64,000 nucleotides of DNA, taken from NCBI GenBank assembly GCA_015680905.1, contig CM027378.1, positions 88,937,501 through 89,001,500 of the forward strand. Direction: 5' to 3'. This document shows positions 12,037 to 24,100 of this stretch, in pieces (position 1 is the first letter of the stretch; each line of letters starts with the position of its first letter). Source of the DNA: Coptis chinensis. Lineage: Eukaryota > Streptophyta > Magnoliopsida > Ranunculales > Ranunculaceae. Position numbers and translations under genes: made by a program. Below the pieces are notes generated by a model. The model had not been told where the DNA came from, did not search any database, and was given only the letters and a program-made list of their open reading frames with translations.

Positions 12037-13197
12037 CTACTCCTCAGTCAAATCTGATGCAATGACTACTGGGTAGGTTCCCAAATCTCCCAAGAAAACA
12101 TACTTGAGTGTAGACGGCAAAGGCTTCAATTCTAGCTTAAGCGGCTCCTTTCTAAGCTCTTTAGATGGTCCATCAGGCATAGGCGATTCAAACTTTTCTC
12201 TGAACTTGCTGTCATCCATGACAGGTGATGAATCCGAAATCGCATTGATTGCCTTGACATTAAGTTCCTCCACGTCTAAGTCCGTCCGAGTTTTCAACAA
12301 CTCGTCGGCCGGGATATGAATGAGTCGATTGTCCCTGTCTTGCTTAACGCTTGATGATGCATACCTGCGTTCACGCGACACACCTCCTCCTGTGGTTCTT
12401 TAGAACGTATGAAAAATATTGGTTTCGACTCTCATATTACCAAAGGATAACGTCATATTACCATTTCGACAGTTGATGATTGCATTTGCAGTGGCCAAGA
12501 ATGGTCTGCCTAGAATGATTGGTATCTGCCTACCAAATGTAGGTGTTGTGTCGAGTACTATGAAATCAACTGGATAATAGAAATCTTCGATCTTGACTAT
12601 GACGTCTTCAATGATTCCTTTAGGTATCTTTACTGATCTATCTGCCAACTGTAAAGTAACATCAGTTGGTTTAAGATCCTTCAAGCCTAACTTCTCGTAG
12701 ACAAAATATGGTAAAAGATTCACACTAGCACCCAAATCTAATAAAGCTTGCTCCTCCAAAGAATCTCCAATTCTGCATGTAATAGTTGGACTTCCAGGAT
12801 CTTTCAGTTTCACAACCGCTAGATTTTGTAGGTACGATGAACATCTTTGAGCGATAAAAGCTTCTTTCGGAATGTTGGTCTTCTTCTTCATTAGATCTTT
12901 CACGAACTTGACATACGAGGGAACTTGCTTGATGGCGGTCAGAAATGGGATATTAATATGCAAATTCTGAAATACATTGCAAATCTCCTTGTACTGGTCA
13001 TCCTTTCTGGTATTCACTAGTTTCGAAGGAAACGGTGCTGGCGGATTCTTCAATATCGGTTCTCTTCTTTCAGCTTCGGTTGGCTTGGTAACAGATAGTG
13101 GAGTGACAGGTGGAGTCACTCGCGATGGCTTCTTCTTACTTACTTCCACAATAGTTCCTTCAGCTTCTCTCTCAACAGTTACTTCAGTGGGTGGCAC
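12037..13197 (-). pseudogene. Athila aspartic protease and linker to RT
   Basis: The protease core is readable: LLDLGASVNLLPYFVYEKLG (the DLGAS is the active-site loop) and IPIILGRPFLATANAIINC with the flap strand between. Upstream of it (minus strand from 13197) is a proline/threonine-rich gag tail and the VFQNLHINIPFLTAIKQVP segment that precedes protease in Athila polyproteins. The frame stops at 12400 and resumes from 12381 as an acidic linker (…LKLELKPLPSTLKYVFLGD) that normally joins protease to RT. Gag, protease and RT originally formed one polyprotein. Confidence 0.85.
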
Positions 13198-13250
13198 AAC
13201 ACTAGATATATCTGGAATGTTAGAATTGGGTGGGATGGTGGGAACATAAG

Positions 13251-14900
13251 TTACCTCGGGGCTCCATGAGAATCTTTTCCTGGTTCATAGACAATCTTGT
13301 TATCAACTTTCTTGCCTGACCTCAGAGTGGTAACAACATTAACTTGTTCATGAGTAATCTCAAGGTTATCTACCAGCAGGACACCTCTTCCTTTCGAATT
13401 TGGCTCCGGCTGGCTTGGTAATGCTCCTTTCGATCTTTCCATCAAGGCAGCAGCGATTTGCCCTATCTGGCCTTGAATGACACTAAAGTTACTCTCCAAC
13501 TTCTAGGTTCTTTGGTTTGTCTGTTTCAGCTCATTGACAATGGTGGTGATAGCTTCTTCTAGATGTGGGATAACTGTTTTGCTCGACTGAGGCGTAGGAT
13601 CTGGTACTAACTCTCTATTTGTGTTGGCTTTGTATTCTTTGGTTCGGTATGACCGTTGATTTTACGTATGGTTCTTTGGCGGTTTTGGAACCGATCATCG
13701 GTTATTCGAACCGATTTGGTGATTTTGGAATCACGGAGGAAAATTCCTCGATTAGTATTTTGTGGCTTCCAATAATTACGTCCCTCGATTGAACTGGTTA
13801 TTTCTTCCTAACGAGTTGATACTACATGCCTCTGCATTAGTATCCAGATAGTACGAACACTCTTCAGTGGTGTGGCCTTCATCAGAACATAGCTCACAAA
13901 TTGCATAACAAGGCTTGGATGGCTGAGGTTTAGCTTGGAAATTGTTTGCTTTTGGAGGATTCATAGAGAACTGATCAAACTTCTTGTTCAGAGTTTCAAG
14001 TCTTGTTGATAGGCTTGCCATAATTGATATCATCGCTTGATTTGGGTCTTCTTGAATTTGGTTGCCAAATTGCTTCGGCACCCCCTCCACTCTAGCTACG
14101 TCCTCATTGCTAGTACTCCATTATTGAGTGTCTTCAGCTAAATTCTCGAGAAAGTTGTAAGCTTCCTCTCCATCCAATGATGTAAACTTACCTTGATGCA
14201 TTGATTGTATCATCTGCTTGTTCATAGTAGAAAGTCCTCGAAAGAAAAAATGAGCGAGTGTGCTCTTATCATAATCATGATGTGGACATGAGACTAGCAG
14301 ATTATTGAATTTCTCCGGCTTTGATGATATTCTTGATCACCTTCCCTTTGAAATTGCGATGGCTTACCGCATGACATGACATCTGTACGGGGTGGGTAGA
14401 ACTTGTTCATAAACTTTGTTCTCAACTTTTCCCGGTTGTTGATTGAATTGATCGGTATTTGCGGCAGTTAACCATTCGGATGCTTTACCTTCAGTGAGAG
14501 TAGAAAAAGAATTAACTTGATACTCTCATCCCCTCGATATTCAGTTCTTGAAAGTTCTCAAGATCGATAGAAATTTGTTCATGTGAACATAAAAATTTGA
14601 ACATTATGCGAACCATTGAACTTTGGAAGTATAGAGATTCTTGATGCTCTAAGTTCAAACCGGGTTAGCTTTTGTCTCTGGAAAAACAATCTTTGCTTGG
14701 TGGGTCTCAATGATTAGTGAATAGAAATCACTTTCGGCTTCTTCCTCTGTTGTTTGCATGGGTGAGATATCTTCGATTATTGGTGTCCAAAACACCTCCC
14801 TCATTCGCGTCGCGACCATTGTATCAATCTCGTCTAGTATTCTTGTGAGTCGGTTGTTAAACTTTGTCCATTTGTTGTGTTCTTATTGACGATGATATAT
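13251..14900 (-). pseudogene. Athila gag (capsid/nucleocapsid), fragmented
   Basis: Two readable blocks remain. At 13776-14090 (minus) a nucleocapsid-like stretch reads CELCSDEGHTTEECSYY, a CCHC zinc knuckle, and upstream is a helical QAMISIMASLSTRLETLNKKFDQF segment. From about 14100 to 14600 capsid-like fragments such as EEAYNFLENLAEDTQ and LAHFFFRGLS are visible in shifted frames. At 13251-13499 a further linker reads ESNFSVIQGQIGQIAAALMERS. Stops and frameshifts separate the blocks. Confidence 0.7.
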
Positions 14901-15437
14901 GGACGATGGGAATATACACTAGAAAATGCTATCGCGAAAATAACAAAAACTATCCTACTATGCTTGAATAGTATGCAATTATTCTAAGTTATACTAAAAT
15001 GTAAAACTACTTTCCTTCAACTTGGGTTGGGCTTTGCGGCTAGTATCTCGCCCGTTGTCTAAAAGTTGTCTCTCTTCTAGGGTTATGGTGAATCACTTGG
15101 ATTGCTTAAGTACCACTTTGCCCTGAGGCGATAGTGCGTTTGTCAAGATTCGGACAAGAAACATTAGAGTTTGATGTTTCGCTGTGTTGGCTTACAACTT
15201 CAATTGTTGAAAAGGTCCTAAATGCAATTATACTAGAAAGCAATAAAACTAAACTACGATGCAACTATACTAAGAAAACAATAAAAAGAATGAAGATTCA
15301 ACTAACCTGGATGGTAGATCTTGTCTTCGAGATGTCCTTCAAGCTTCTTTCTTTCTTAAAAGGATGGATGATGCGGCTAAAATTACCTCAAGATCCAAAA
15401 TTCTAATCTTGAAAGATAACGTTAAACATAAACAACT

Positions 15438-15511
15438 TAAAACGGCAGCGGCGCCATTTGACAATCGCTCCTAGGGCTATAATTAATTATATCCCCGGCA
15501 GCGGCGCCATT
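15438..15511 (-). promoter_or_regulatory. tRNA-Asp type primer-binding site, present twice
   Basis: On the minus strand the 5' LTR is followed two bases later by TGGCGCCGCTGCCGGGGAT (15491-15509), which closely complements the 3' end of plant tRNA-Asp, the usual Athila primer. The same TGGCGCCGCTGCC core preceded by the LTR terminal TGTCAAA context occurs again at about 15444-15463, some 53 bp further into the element, with different flanking sequence. One copy is presumably the functional primer site and the other a duplication spanning the LTR end. Confidence 0.75.
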
Positions 15512-17082
15512 TGACAGACCCTATTTGTATATGTAGATGGTGTATGGTCGTTGAACAAAACAGAAGTGTATCAAAACCTAATTATCCCTTAATAAGTAAA
15601 GGATGAGTAGGATATCGTTCCACTTTTAAGTGTATGTTATGTGAAGGACAGGACTGGAAAGGGGGTTTAAGAGATTAAAAACTATGATTGTAGAGATTTT
15701 AGATTCTAATGCTAAACTAAACTAAATTAACTAAACTATTGATAATTTATAAGAGAGGGAATTCAAGAGATTAAAATCCACCAATACTTTTAATCTATGA
15801 CCTTCTGCTTCATGGTTGTTCTTACAAGTAGACTACAATTAGGCAATTGAGCGAGTGCCGATGCCCTCTTGGACGAAACATCGTTAACTATTAACTCTAC
15901 TTAAGGTTGTTCTTATGTTTATGCTATTAATATCTTATTTCCTTTTATGTAAGCTCGGGTAGCCATTCAATGTATTACCAAGAGCAACATCAAGGAGTAC
16001 TTCCTAATAGGGCGGCCATTCAATGAATCACTGCTTAAGGCAAACACAAAGAATACTTCCCCTAGGCAGCCACTCCCTGAGCTACCCCTTCTAAGGCAAC
16101 ACAAAGAATACTTCCCTAACTCTAAAGAATTATACTACTAGAAGAAAAGTAAAGAACACTAGTATGATATTAATATTGTAAAACATAAACCCTATTCTAT
16201 ACTTCCATCCCCTGGTGTGGGCAATGGAACTAATAACTAATAACTAAAAACATAAAGAACTAACCTGATTGAAGAACACCATGAACCAGAAGAATCATTA
16301 AACCTTAAGTACTGGCTTCATCTTCTCTCTTGAAGGAGAAGATTAGCCTTCCATAAAGAAGGAAGAATGAGAAGAAGAAGAGTCGAAGAACATAAGACTA
16401 GAAAGACTAATTTATTAAGACTCTGCTAGTTAAAACCGATCTTTTATTATTAATCTCTCTCTGCCTCAAGTTCTAGAGACAAGAGTATAAGTGAATTGGC
16501 AAATTACATGAGGCACTTAGGTCCTCTATTTATAGAGGTTACAATGAGCTCTAGAAGCATTCCAAACCGTCATTTATTTCCTAATACAAATAGACTTCTT
16601 TCAGTGTCCAACTTCGTCTCCAAAATTGAGAAGGAATTGGCTACAGTGTCCATTCATGTGTCTGGACGAACTATTCATGCATCTCAGACGCAATAAATGC
16701 GACTGGACGCTCGATCCATGCGTCCCAAACACGTTAGCCGATTTTGTCTCTTCTGCTCTATCCTTATATCCTCTTTTGCGGGCTTTGGTCCAAGCAACGA
16801 ATCCTTTGGTCTTGGGCTTCCAAATAGGCTTTAAAATAGGTCCAAGTCGCATCTTTAATAGCTCAAATTCCTTGGCCTTCTCCATGATTGTCCACGGGCT
16901 TCCCATGTGATCCTTAATGCTCCGAATTGTTCCGTTTTACCCCCTTTTCTCTAATATTCCACAAAACTCTCTCTTTCACCTATAGAATCATAAAACATAA
17001 CTTACAAACACTATTAGTCCACTAAGATGGTTAAACAAGAGGCATAATCGAGGGTTAAATAGCACTTTTTGAGCACTTATCA
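15512..17082 (-). repeat. 5' LTR of Athila-type element
   Basis: This 1571-bp repeat is the partner of 6683-8249. It ends on the minus strand with TCTGTCA directly before the primer-binding site, which fixes it as the 5' LTR and sets the element orientation. The element's promoter and polyadenylation signals are expected in it. Confidence 0.92.
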
Positions 17083-17456
17083 CACCACACAGGTCTTCTT
17101 TATTTTCATTTTCATTTCAGGTGATGTGCATGTTTTGAAGAGGATTATGTAGTTTCTACAGTCTTCTGATCAGCTAATATGGGCTCTATTAAAAATTTGA
17201 AACTTGGTTGTGTGCATAATAGCTCCGTTGAAAATGAGTTTGGAAAAATAACACAGGGCGTGTTGGATGTGGTTTCTCGTGACATAGGAACACCTTTGAG
17301 GCTTTTACATGTTATCCAAGGTTGGTGTTATGCCGAAGCTAAGAATCCACTAAAAGTTACCGAGAACAAGTATTGAGCAACGTGTTTCCCGCATTTTATT
17401 ATAAAGTAATGTATATGTATAATAATTAAAATCATTGATCAATTACAATTATAATT
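17083..17456 (+). other. Unassigned open frame 3' of Athila insertion
   Basis: After the target duplication a pyrimidine-rich tract ends in TTTCAG at about 17119, which looks like a splice acceptor. An open frame at 17179-17376 (about 65 codons, MGSIKNLKLGC..., ending KVTENKY) follows. I do not recognise the protein. It could be another captured gene fragment like the S6 piece just downstream, or chance. Confidence 0.3.
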
Positions 17457-17697
17457 ATGAAAAGACGATTTCACAGGAGGTTAATGGAGATGCTCTTGGC
17501 GAGGAGTTCAGGGGTTATGTGTTCAAAATCATGGGAGGGTGTGACAAATTGGGTTTTCCAATAAAGTAAGGTGTTGTCACTCTTGACTCCTGGGCCCTGG
17601 CTGTGTCCGCCTTTTGCAGCACAGAGGCGTTCCCTGCTTATGTGGACATGGAAGGCACACTGGAGAGAGGAGAAGGAAGTATGATCGTGGTAGCAAC
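17457..17697 (+). pseudogene. Ribosomal protein S6 (eS6) fragment
   Basis: The translation [27 protein letters not shown] and GFPIK matches the central N-terminal region of eukaryotic eS6, the small-subunit protein phosphorylated by S6 kinase. After an in-frame TAA (GFPIK-stop-GVVT) the match continues in another frame as [27 protein letters not shown], corresponding to the eS6 LLLHRGTPCFRGYGRR...ERRRKSVRG region. Only roughly 75-80 residues of the usual 249 or so are present. It lies in the large PMD intron. It is a dead fragment, either from a truncated retrocopy or captured by a transposon. Confidence 0.8.
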
Positions 17698-17949
17698 TTT
17701 AATGTGTTTTTATTACCATCTTGAAAGTTTGAATTTGCCTTGATAAATAAAAAAAGAGAACTACTCCTGCTCTTGTCTTTACATGGACCAATTAAGGGGA
17801 GTTAATTAAGAGATGGTTTAAGATTGTGTAGAGAATGTTCAATTAGAGATTGTTGCTTTATAGATTGTAAATTTCTTTAAATAGAAGATGATTTATATAT
17901 GCCCATTTGATCTAGCTTTTTAATATATTTCATTTTGTGGCGTATATAG

Positions 17950-19240
17950 ATGTTCTGGTGAAAAAGTGGTCCAAGATGATTGAGCAAGCAACTCCAATCT
18001 CCGTCGATGAGGCAGCAGGTTCAATAGGTTGTCATCCACAAACTCCACCTCCTGTTGTGACTATTGTGGAAAGTGTCGGGGATTATGGAATGGATGGTAA
18101 GTCGATAGTGTCTTATCATCCTTATCTATTTGTGTATCAAGTAAGTTAAATTTTTCCCGAAATTTTTATAAGGTATAAGGACTTGAAGACTTATTATCTA
18201 AAATGTTTATTATTTCCCTATCTAGATGGTATAGTGAAGAAGAAGCCAGATATGGACAAACAGAGAGACATCCAAGCAATTAAAGCTGGCCTCCCAAAGA
18301 AAACTTGCCTGCGCCGACGACCCGGACATGTTTCACTTGATGTCACTTTAGGTAGTTTGTCTAACCAATATTAATTTTAACTTTCCTAATGAGATTGTTA
18401 TCATCACGGCGTGGGGCTTTTATAAGCCACACTACTCTGAAGCATCTTATTATTGCAAGTGGTAATGACATGAATTCAAAATATTTTTCAGAGCTCCTTC
18501 AACTTGATTACAACGTTATCGTGGAATACCGAATGTATCAGAGAAAATACCCACAGAAAAAGCAGACTTTGAAGCAGAAAAATGCATTGTCGACACAGCT
18601 TGGTGAAACTCTACTAACACTTAATGAATATTTTATGTTTTCGTGCTAATAACAACCTATTTATATTTCCTACATAAATAATATTACTACATGTAAGATC
18701 TATCTTTCCCTTCTAGACCTCTTAGGGAGGCTGAAAAGTCAGCTGCTCTATTAGACTATTTTTTTTTAAATGAACAACCTTCACTTGGCTAAGTTATTGC
18801 ATTAACTCCCGAATCTCCATCGCCTCATTTTCAACAGACCATAGCATGGTTTCTTTCTTGTTCAGAATCTGTGCTGCATATCTCGAGTCAGTTGCAATCT
18901 CTATCTTCTTATAACCTACCTGGTAGTATACACAATTTCAAGCCATTAAGAATAACTTATAATTCCTTATGTAAGATTGTTCTTGTATGACCTAGCTTCA
19001 GCTGTATAGCACATTATACTAGTTCCCATTAGGTCTCTGACTATGCCTCCATGCCTTGCTCCCTTAGGTGCTACACTTCCATTAGTCTCTGACACAGTAG
19101 CAGTGTTGGGATCCTGTGAACCGGTACCAGTATAACAGGAGGAAGCAGTACTAGTGCAGCAAGATGTACAAGAACAAGCACCTGTCAGAGTAACTAGGTC
19201 AAAGAGGCAATTGTTAGAGGAAAGAGAGCTAGGTTGCTAA
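17950..19240 (+). pseudogene. Plant mobile domain gene, 3' half (phase-1 exons and terminal exon)
   Basis: Three short exons keep the same phase-1/phase-1 pattern as exons 6 and 7: 17950-18096 (147 bp, DVLVKKWSKMIEQ...GDYGMDG), 18226-18351 (126 bp, DGIVKKKPDMDKQ...VSLDVTLG) and 18492-18602 (111 bp, ELLQLDYNVIVEY...NALSTQLG). All are flanked by AG and GT. A terminal exon begins at 19068 after CCTTAG, again in phase 1, and reads GATLPLVSDT...APVRVTRSKRQLLEERELGC before TAA at 19238; an earlier in-frame TAA lies at 19133. The encoded region is hydrophilic, basic and of no recognised domain. Phase compatibility across the 14-kb gap is the main argument for linking it to the PMD exons. Confidence 0.55.
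18740..19060 (-). pseudogene. LINE RNase H-like remnant
   Basis: Reading the minus strand gives HGGIVRDLMGTSIMCYTAEA and, in another frame, KIEIATDSRYAAQILNKKE and SVENEAMEIREL, which follow the pattern of the RNase H-like domain at the C terminus of plant LINE ORF2. Stops and frameshifts are frequent. It occupies the last intron of the PMD gene. Confidence 0.5.
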
Positions 19241-20777
19241 GCTTGGGAATAAAACTTGTTTTTGGATGATTCAAGTTTATAACTTATGTCCATATCTGTG
19301 TAAGTTGTGTGATAGAGGTGCTATGTTGGATAGTTGATGTGGGGTAGAGTTGTAGGTAAAAAGAGGAAACTTTTTCTTTTTGTTAGAGGTTACTTTAGAC
19401 ATATCAATTGTAATATCGCAGGTTGGATATTGTGTATTAGTTCTTAGATGGAGTATGTTTTTTAGTATCCAAAACATGTGTGTTATACAAACCAATTGGA
19501 GGGTTCTAATGTAAGTACCATCAGAACTCAGAAGGTCCCTAGGTATTATCTTTGGACCTCTTTTGTTTCTCTTTTAGAAAGTTGTATAGTAAGTACCATT
19601 TGTTAATGATGTAAACCTTTTGATAGCTATCAAACTCAGAAGTATATATTTAATTTGTGGTTTCGGTAATGGCTTTGTACGAGGTGCTTGGATGATCTGT
19701 AATTAGTTGAGACATTCAAGTTCTTTGGCATACTAAGTCCTATTATTGCAGTGATCTCATTTTTGTCAACCGGTTATTTAACTGCTCTGACATTCGTCGA
19801 GACAGTTAAGTAGCTGGATTAATGACTGAGAAGTATATTATTTTAATTTTCAGGTTATGACAGGTCTTTTATATTTATGAAATGTTGAAAATACAAAGGA
19901 GACTCTGCCGAAATTTTTCCAGAAAAGTCACGTATCTTAGGTATATAATTGTTTCAGATTTGGGGCGTGTTTATTGATGGAGCCTTTGTTTTTTATTTTG
20001 ATTTACTTTAGTTTTTAAAAGAAGTTAGATGGCTGCTCAAGTTAGATTAGGTACAACATAAGTACTCTGCACATGAAAAAAAAATGACTGCCCATGTTAG
20101 ATTAGGTAAAACATAAATATTATGTATTGTATAGCTGACCTTCATAATATCAAATTGTAAACTTGTATTGTTGTATTTTCTTTTCTTATTGGTAATTAAC
20201 ATACATTTGGACTTCATTTGATGGAGACATCCATAAAATAAGAGAAAAGAGAATGGACTTTCTACTAAATTGTAATTAGTCTACTACATGCAATGCCATT
20301 TGGTAGTCCTAGTATGTTACTCTAAGTACAAATTCACGTACTTCATATTTTGAAACAACGTTCCTTGGTTAAAAACATAACTCAGAGTATCATATTAGTA
20401 TGTAACTCAGAGTATAATATTATTGAATATGTGACATAGATAGCGTCAAATTGCAATACATTGCATTTTGCCAGTCCAAGTTCATGACCACTAACTTTTT
20501 TCCGATGTCAAATGAATCTGACATTAGATTCTGACAAAGTCTAATGCATTACTGTTCATCCAAGAAAGTCCCCTACCTCAAATAATAACATATATACTAG
20601 GGCCTCATATAATAGAAAGTAGGACAAGTAACTATGAAAAGAAATGTAAATCAAAATGCAGAAAAACATAATGTGAGAAGCCCTCGTCTTCTTTCAATCA
20701 TAATAGCATGTGTCTATGACACAATAAATAACATATGAGAATTATGGTTGACTAGTTGTAATGTAGTTTGGTGTTTC
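19241..20777. other. Intergenic AT-rich sequence with a small piece of minisatellite
   Basis: No gene is recognised. At about 20380-20440 two units of a repeat (AACTCAGAGTATCATATTA and AACTCAGAGTATAATATTA, then TTGAATATGTGACAT) match the minisatellite at 27960-28440. The small minus-strand open frame at 19277-19495 shows no family features. Confidence 0.4.
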
Positions 20778-21105
20778 TGATGCGAGGACGCAATAGATTA
20801 TCATGTGCACAACACATGCATAATACTACAGCTAGAGTTTATCTTTTATTCTATTTCTATTTTGAATCCTTAGTTAATTAGAATTAGACTAGCTTCTATT
20901 TTAGTTTCCCAAGTTCTATTATGATTAGGATTTGTTAACTAGTTCTATATATAAGCAGATGTAAACCTTAAGATTTTCAGACTTGATTATTATTATTGAA
21001 TTAAGAGAATTCGTTTTTCTATTCAAACCCTAGTTTTTGGGTATTTCCATAAACTTTCATTGGTGTTTATCATCGAAGATTGCTTCCGCCTTCGAGTATA
21101 CATCA
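20778..21105 (+). repeat. 5' LTR of chromovirus
   Basis: This is a direct repeat of 26317-26645, starting TGAT and ending ATACATCA. It differs from the 3' LTR mainly within its first 20 bases. Confidence 0.93.
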
Positions 21106-21108
21106 AAT

Positions 21109-21118
21109 TGGTATCAGA
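21109..21118 (+). promoter_or_regulatory. Primer-binding site for initiator tRNA-Met
   Basis: Three bases after the LTR the sequence TGGTATCAGA matches the complement of the 3' end of plant initiator tRNA-Met, the usual primer of chromoviruses. The match breaks down after ten bases. Confidence 0.8.
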
Positions 21119-21144
21119 TTTTTTAAGATTTTGGGGTTTTCACA

Positions 21145-24100
21145 ATGGTAAATCACAAAAAAAGCAAGGAGAAACCACCTACTTTGACGACTTGTGTTAC
21201 CCACATTGAAGAAGCACTATACGAAATTTTATTGAAGGTGTCAACCCCGCATCATCATCAGCATACTCCCACCCTTCTTGAATCGGAGCAAAACTATGAT
21301 GTAGACAGCATCACTTCTTCGTGACAACGCTCGTCACCGTACCTTCCCGTTGCCTTTTCTTTACTTGAAGCACCTAGAGAACAGTATCAATTACACCACC
21401 ATCGCATTGCCGCATGGATGTGTGACCCACAACCCCTGCCGAAGTTACCCCCACTCAAACCTAATCATAGCCACCACAGATGTGTTGTTGCAAGTGCACC
21501 AAGGAGAAACCAGACCCGACTTCTCCAACAACAACCAATTTGAAATTTTGAGGCCTTACCACCTTTCCCAGATCATCACCACCAACCTGGTACGACTTTT
21601 CGCACAATAGATCTACATTCACATCAGACTCTACAATGACATAGAGTTTGAGATGAAGCTGAAGATAATCTTGGCCATGCAGACAATGTTCATTACCAGC
21701 ACGCTCCTCATGAAGGAGGAAGATGACCCATCCTTCCTTTACATAACAATCATGCTCAATTGGATATTCCCTCACGGGCTTTTACTTATCAGGCCCAAGG
21801 TACCCCAACCCGTCCATATGGGCCTGTTCATAAAGTCAAAGAGCACCAAACTAATAGGCATGGTCGCGATAGCCACCAACACAATGGGCCTGCTGCTACC
21901 AATGGTGCGCCTTATGACCTTGATCCGTACATTGACTCTCCTCCTCTGTCACTACGTGGAAATTGTCGAAAACCTTTTCGGTTAGCCCCTGACCCACCAG
22001 ATCCTTCTGACTCTTCCTCTAGCCCTTCTCCACCGCGGCGCAATAACAACAATGGTCGCAACCAAAGACGCGAGCTTCCAAAAAATTTGCAAGATACTAC
22101 AGGTAATGTTGACATAAACCGTTTATTGCGAATTTTAGAAAAAACTTAGATGGGTGATATACAGTTAGATGTGCCAGAATTTGATGGACAATTGAATCCC
22201 GATGCTTTGGTGGATTGGTTGAACAAAATTGAGAATTTTTTTGATTACAAGAATATGAAAGATCCTAAGTGTGTTAAATTGGTAGCCACCAAACTCAAGG
22301 TTTATGCACTCGTTTGGTGGGATGAATTGCAACAAACCCGTGCATAATCACACTACCGCCAGATTACAACATGGGATAAAATGCGCCGAGAGTTAAAAAA
22401 AGACTTTATTCCTCATGACTATGAAAGGGATTTATTCATGCGCCTCCAAAACTTGAAACAACGGCTTCAAAGTGTGACTGGGTATACTGAGGAGTTCCTT
22501 TTGTTGTGCACACGGGCTGATTTGTCTGAATCCGTCGATCAAAAAGTTGGGCATTATTTGAATGGGTTGCGCAAACCACTTCGAGAGGCATTAGCTTTCA
22601 AAGATGTTTATGATATGTCTGATGCCATTAAATATGCTCTCAAAGCTGAAGATTTGCTTCGCTCATCCCCTTTAGCTTCTGCAAGTGCCACTTCTACCCA
22701 TGTTCCTTCGTCATCCAAACCTCCTACTATAGTGGGTCCAATCACATGCTATGAGTGTAAAGAAATTGGACATGTTCGTAGTGACTGTCCTAAGCAAAAA
22801 CGCATGGGTTTAACACAGGATGAAGACAATCTCACCCATCTGGAAGAAGACAGCACTGAGATTGATGGCTTTTTTACTTATGTCGATTCCGGTTGTCCCC
22901 AATTGATTGTTTGCCATTCTTTAGTTACTCCAGTTGTTAAGCATGATCCTACATCATGGCTTCGTCATAATATCTTCCGTACTCGCTGCACTTCGAATGG
23001 CATGTTGTGTAATGTTATCATTGACAGCGGTTCCAGTGATAATATTGCTTCTAAAGATATAGTGGACACGCTGAAACTCAAGGATGAGCCACATCTTGAA
23101 CCTTACACTATTTCTTGGTTACAGGATGGTGCCACAGTCAAGGTTACTCGCCGTTGTCTAGTTTCTTTCTCCATTGGTCCTAAATACAAGGATGTTGTTT
23201 GGTGTTCTGTTGCACCCATAGATGCATGCCACTTGTTACTTGGTCGTCCTTGGCAGTATGATCTCATTGTTACTCATAATGGGCATGAGAACACTTATAC
23301 CTACACTTTTAGTGGCGAGAAAATTGTTTTGGCACCACTGACTCCATTCCACCCACCTTCTCACTCACGTGCACCAGTGAAACCAGGTTTTCTAGCAGAC
23401 GGACGTAATTGCGGTATGTTTCTTGCTCTTACTGCGTCATTTCTTGCAAGCCCTACTACTATACCACCTGTGTTACAACCAATGCTAGATTCATATTCTG
23501 ATGTTTGTACTAAGCCTGTTAATGGAGGATTGCCCCCTTTACGAGATATCCAACATGCTATTGATCTTATTCTTGGAGCTCCCCTCCCTAACTTACCACA
23601 TTATCGCATGGCTCCTTCTGAACATGCCGAATTACAGAGGCAAGTTACTGAGTTATTAGCTAAGGGATTTGTCAGAGAGAGTATGTCCCCTTGTGCTGTG
23701 CCAGCTTTACTTACTCCTAAGAAAGATGGGAGTTGGAGGATGTGTGTTAATAGCAGGGCTATTAACAAAATCACTGTGAAATATTGTTTTCCCATTCCAC
23801 GCCTTGAGGATATGCTTGATTCATTGCATGGTGCTAAGGTGTTTTCCAAGCTTGATTTGCAATCTGGATTTCATCACATTTGTATCCACCTTGGAGATGA
23901 ATGGAAAACTGCCTTTAAAACAAAGGACGGTTTATATGAGTGGTTGGTCATGCCTTTTGGTCTTTCTAATGCTCCTTCTACCTTCATGCGTCTTATGACT
24001 CAGGTTTTGAAGCCTTATTTGAATAAATTTTGTGTTGTCTACTTTGATGATATTTTGATTTACAGTTCTTCTGAGTCTGAACATATCAAGCATATTGAGA

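Larger units (their letters stand above)
6683..17082 (-). mobile_element. Athila-type Ty3/gypsy LTR retrotransposon, complete ends, defective
   Basis: Two long terminal repeats of about 1.57 kb bound this element, which reads on the minus strand. Both ends show TG...CA (minus strand TGATAAGTGC ... CTTGTCA or CTGTCA). The flanks carry an identical 5-bp target duplication CACCA (6678-6682 and 17083-17087), proving one integration event. In element order it contains the 5' LTR (15512-17082), a tRNA-Asp type primer site, gag, protease and partial RT, then a non-coding region interrupted by a LINE, then the 3' LTR (6683-8249). RNase H and integrase are absent and the RT catalytic motif is deleted, so it cannot move on its own. 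It is inserted antisense in a PMD gene intron. Confidence 0.92.

Noticed and set aside
18394..18461. Possible extra PMD exon between 18351 and 18492
   Set aside because: Its length (68 bp) breaks the phase-1 pattern and its frame has stops; the acceptor is weak.
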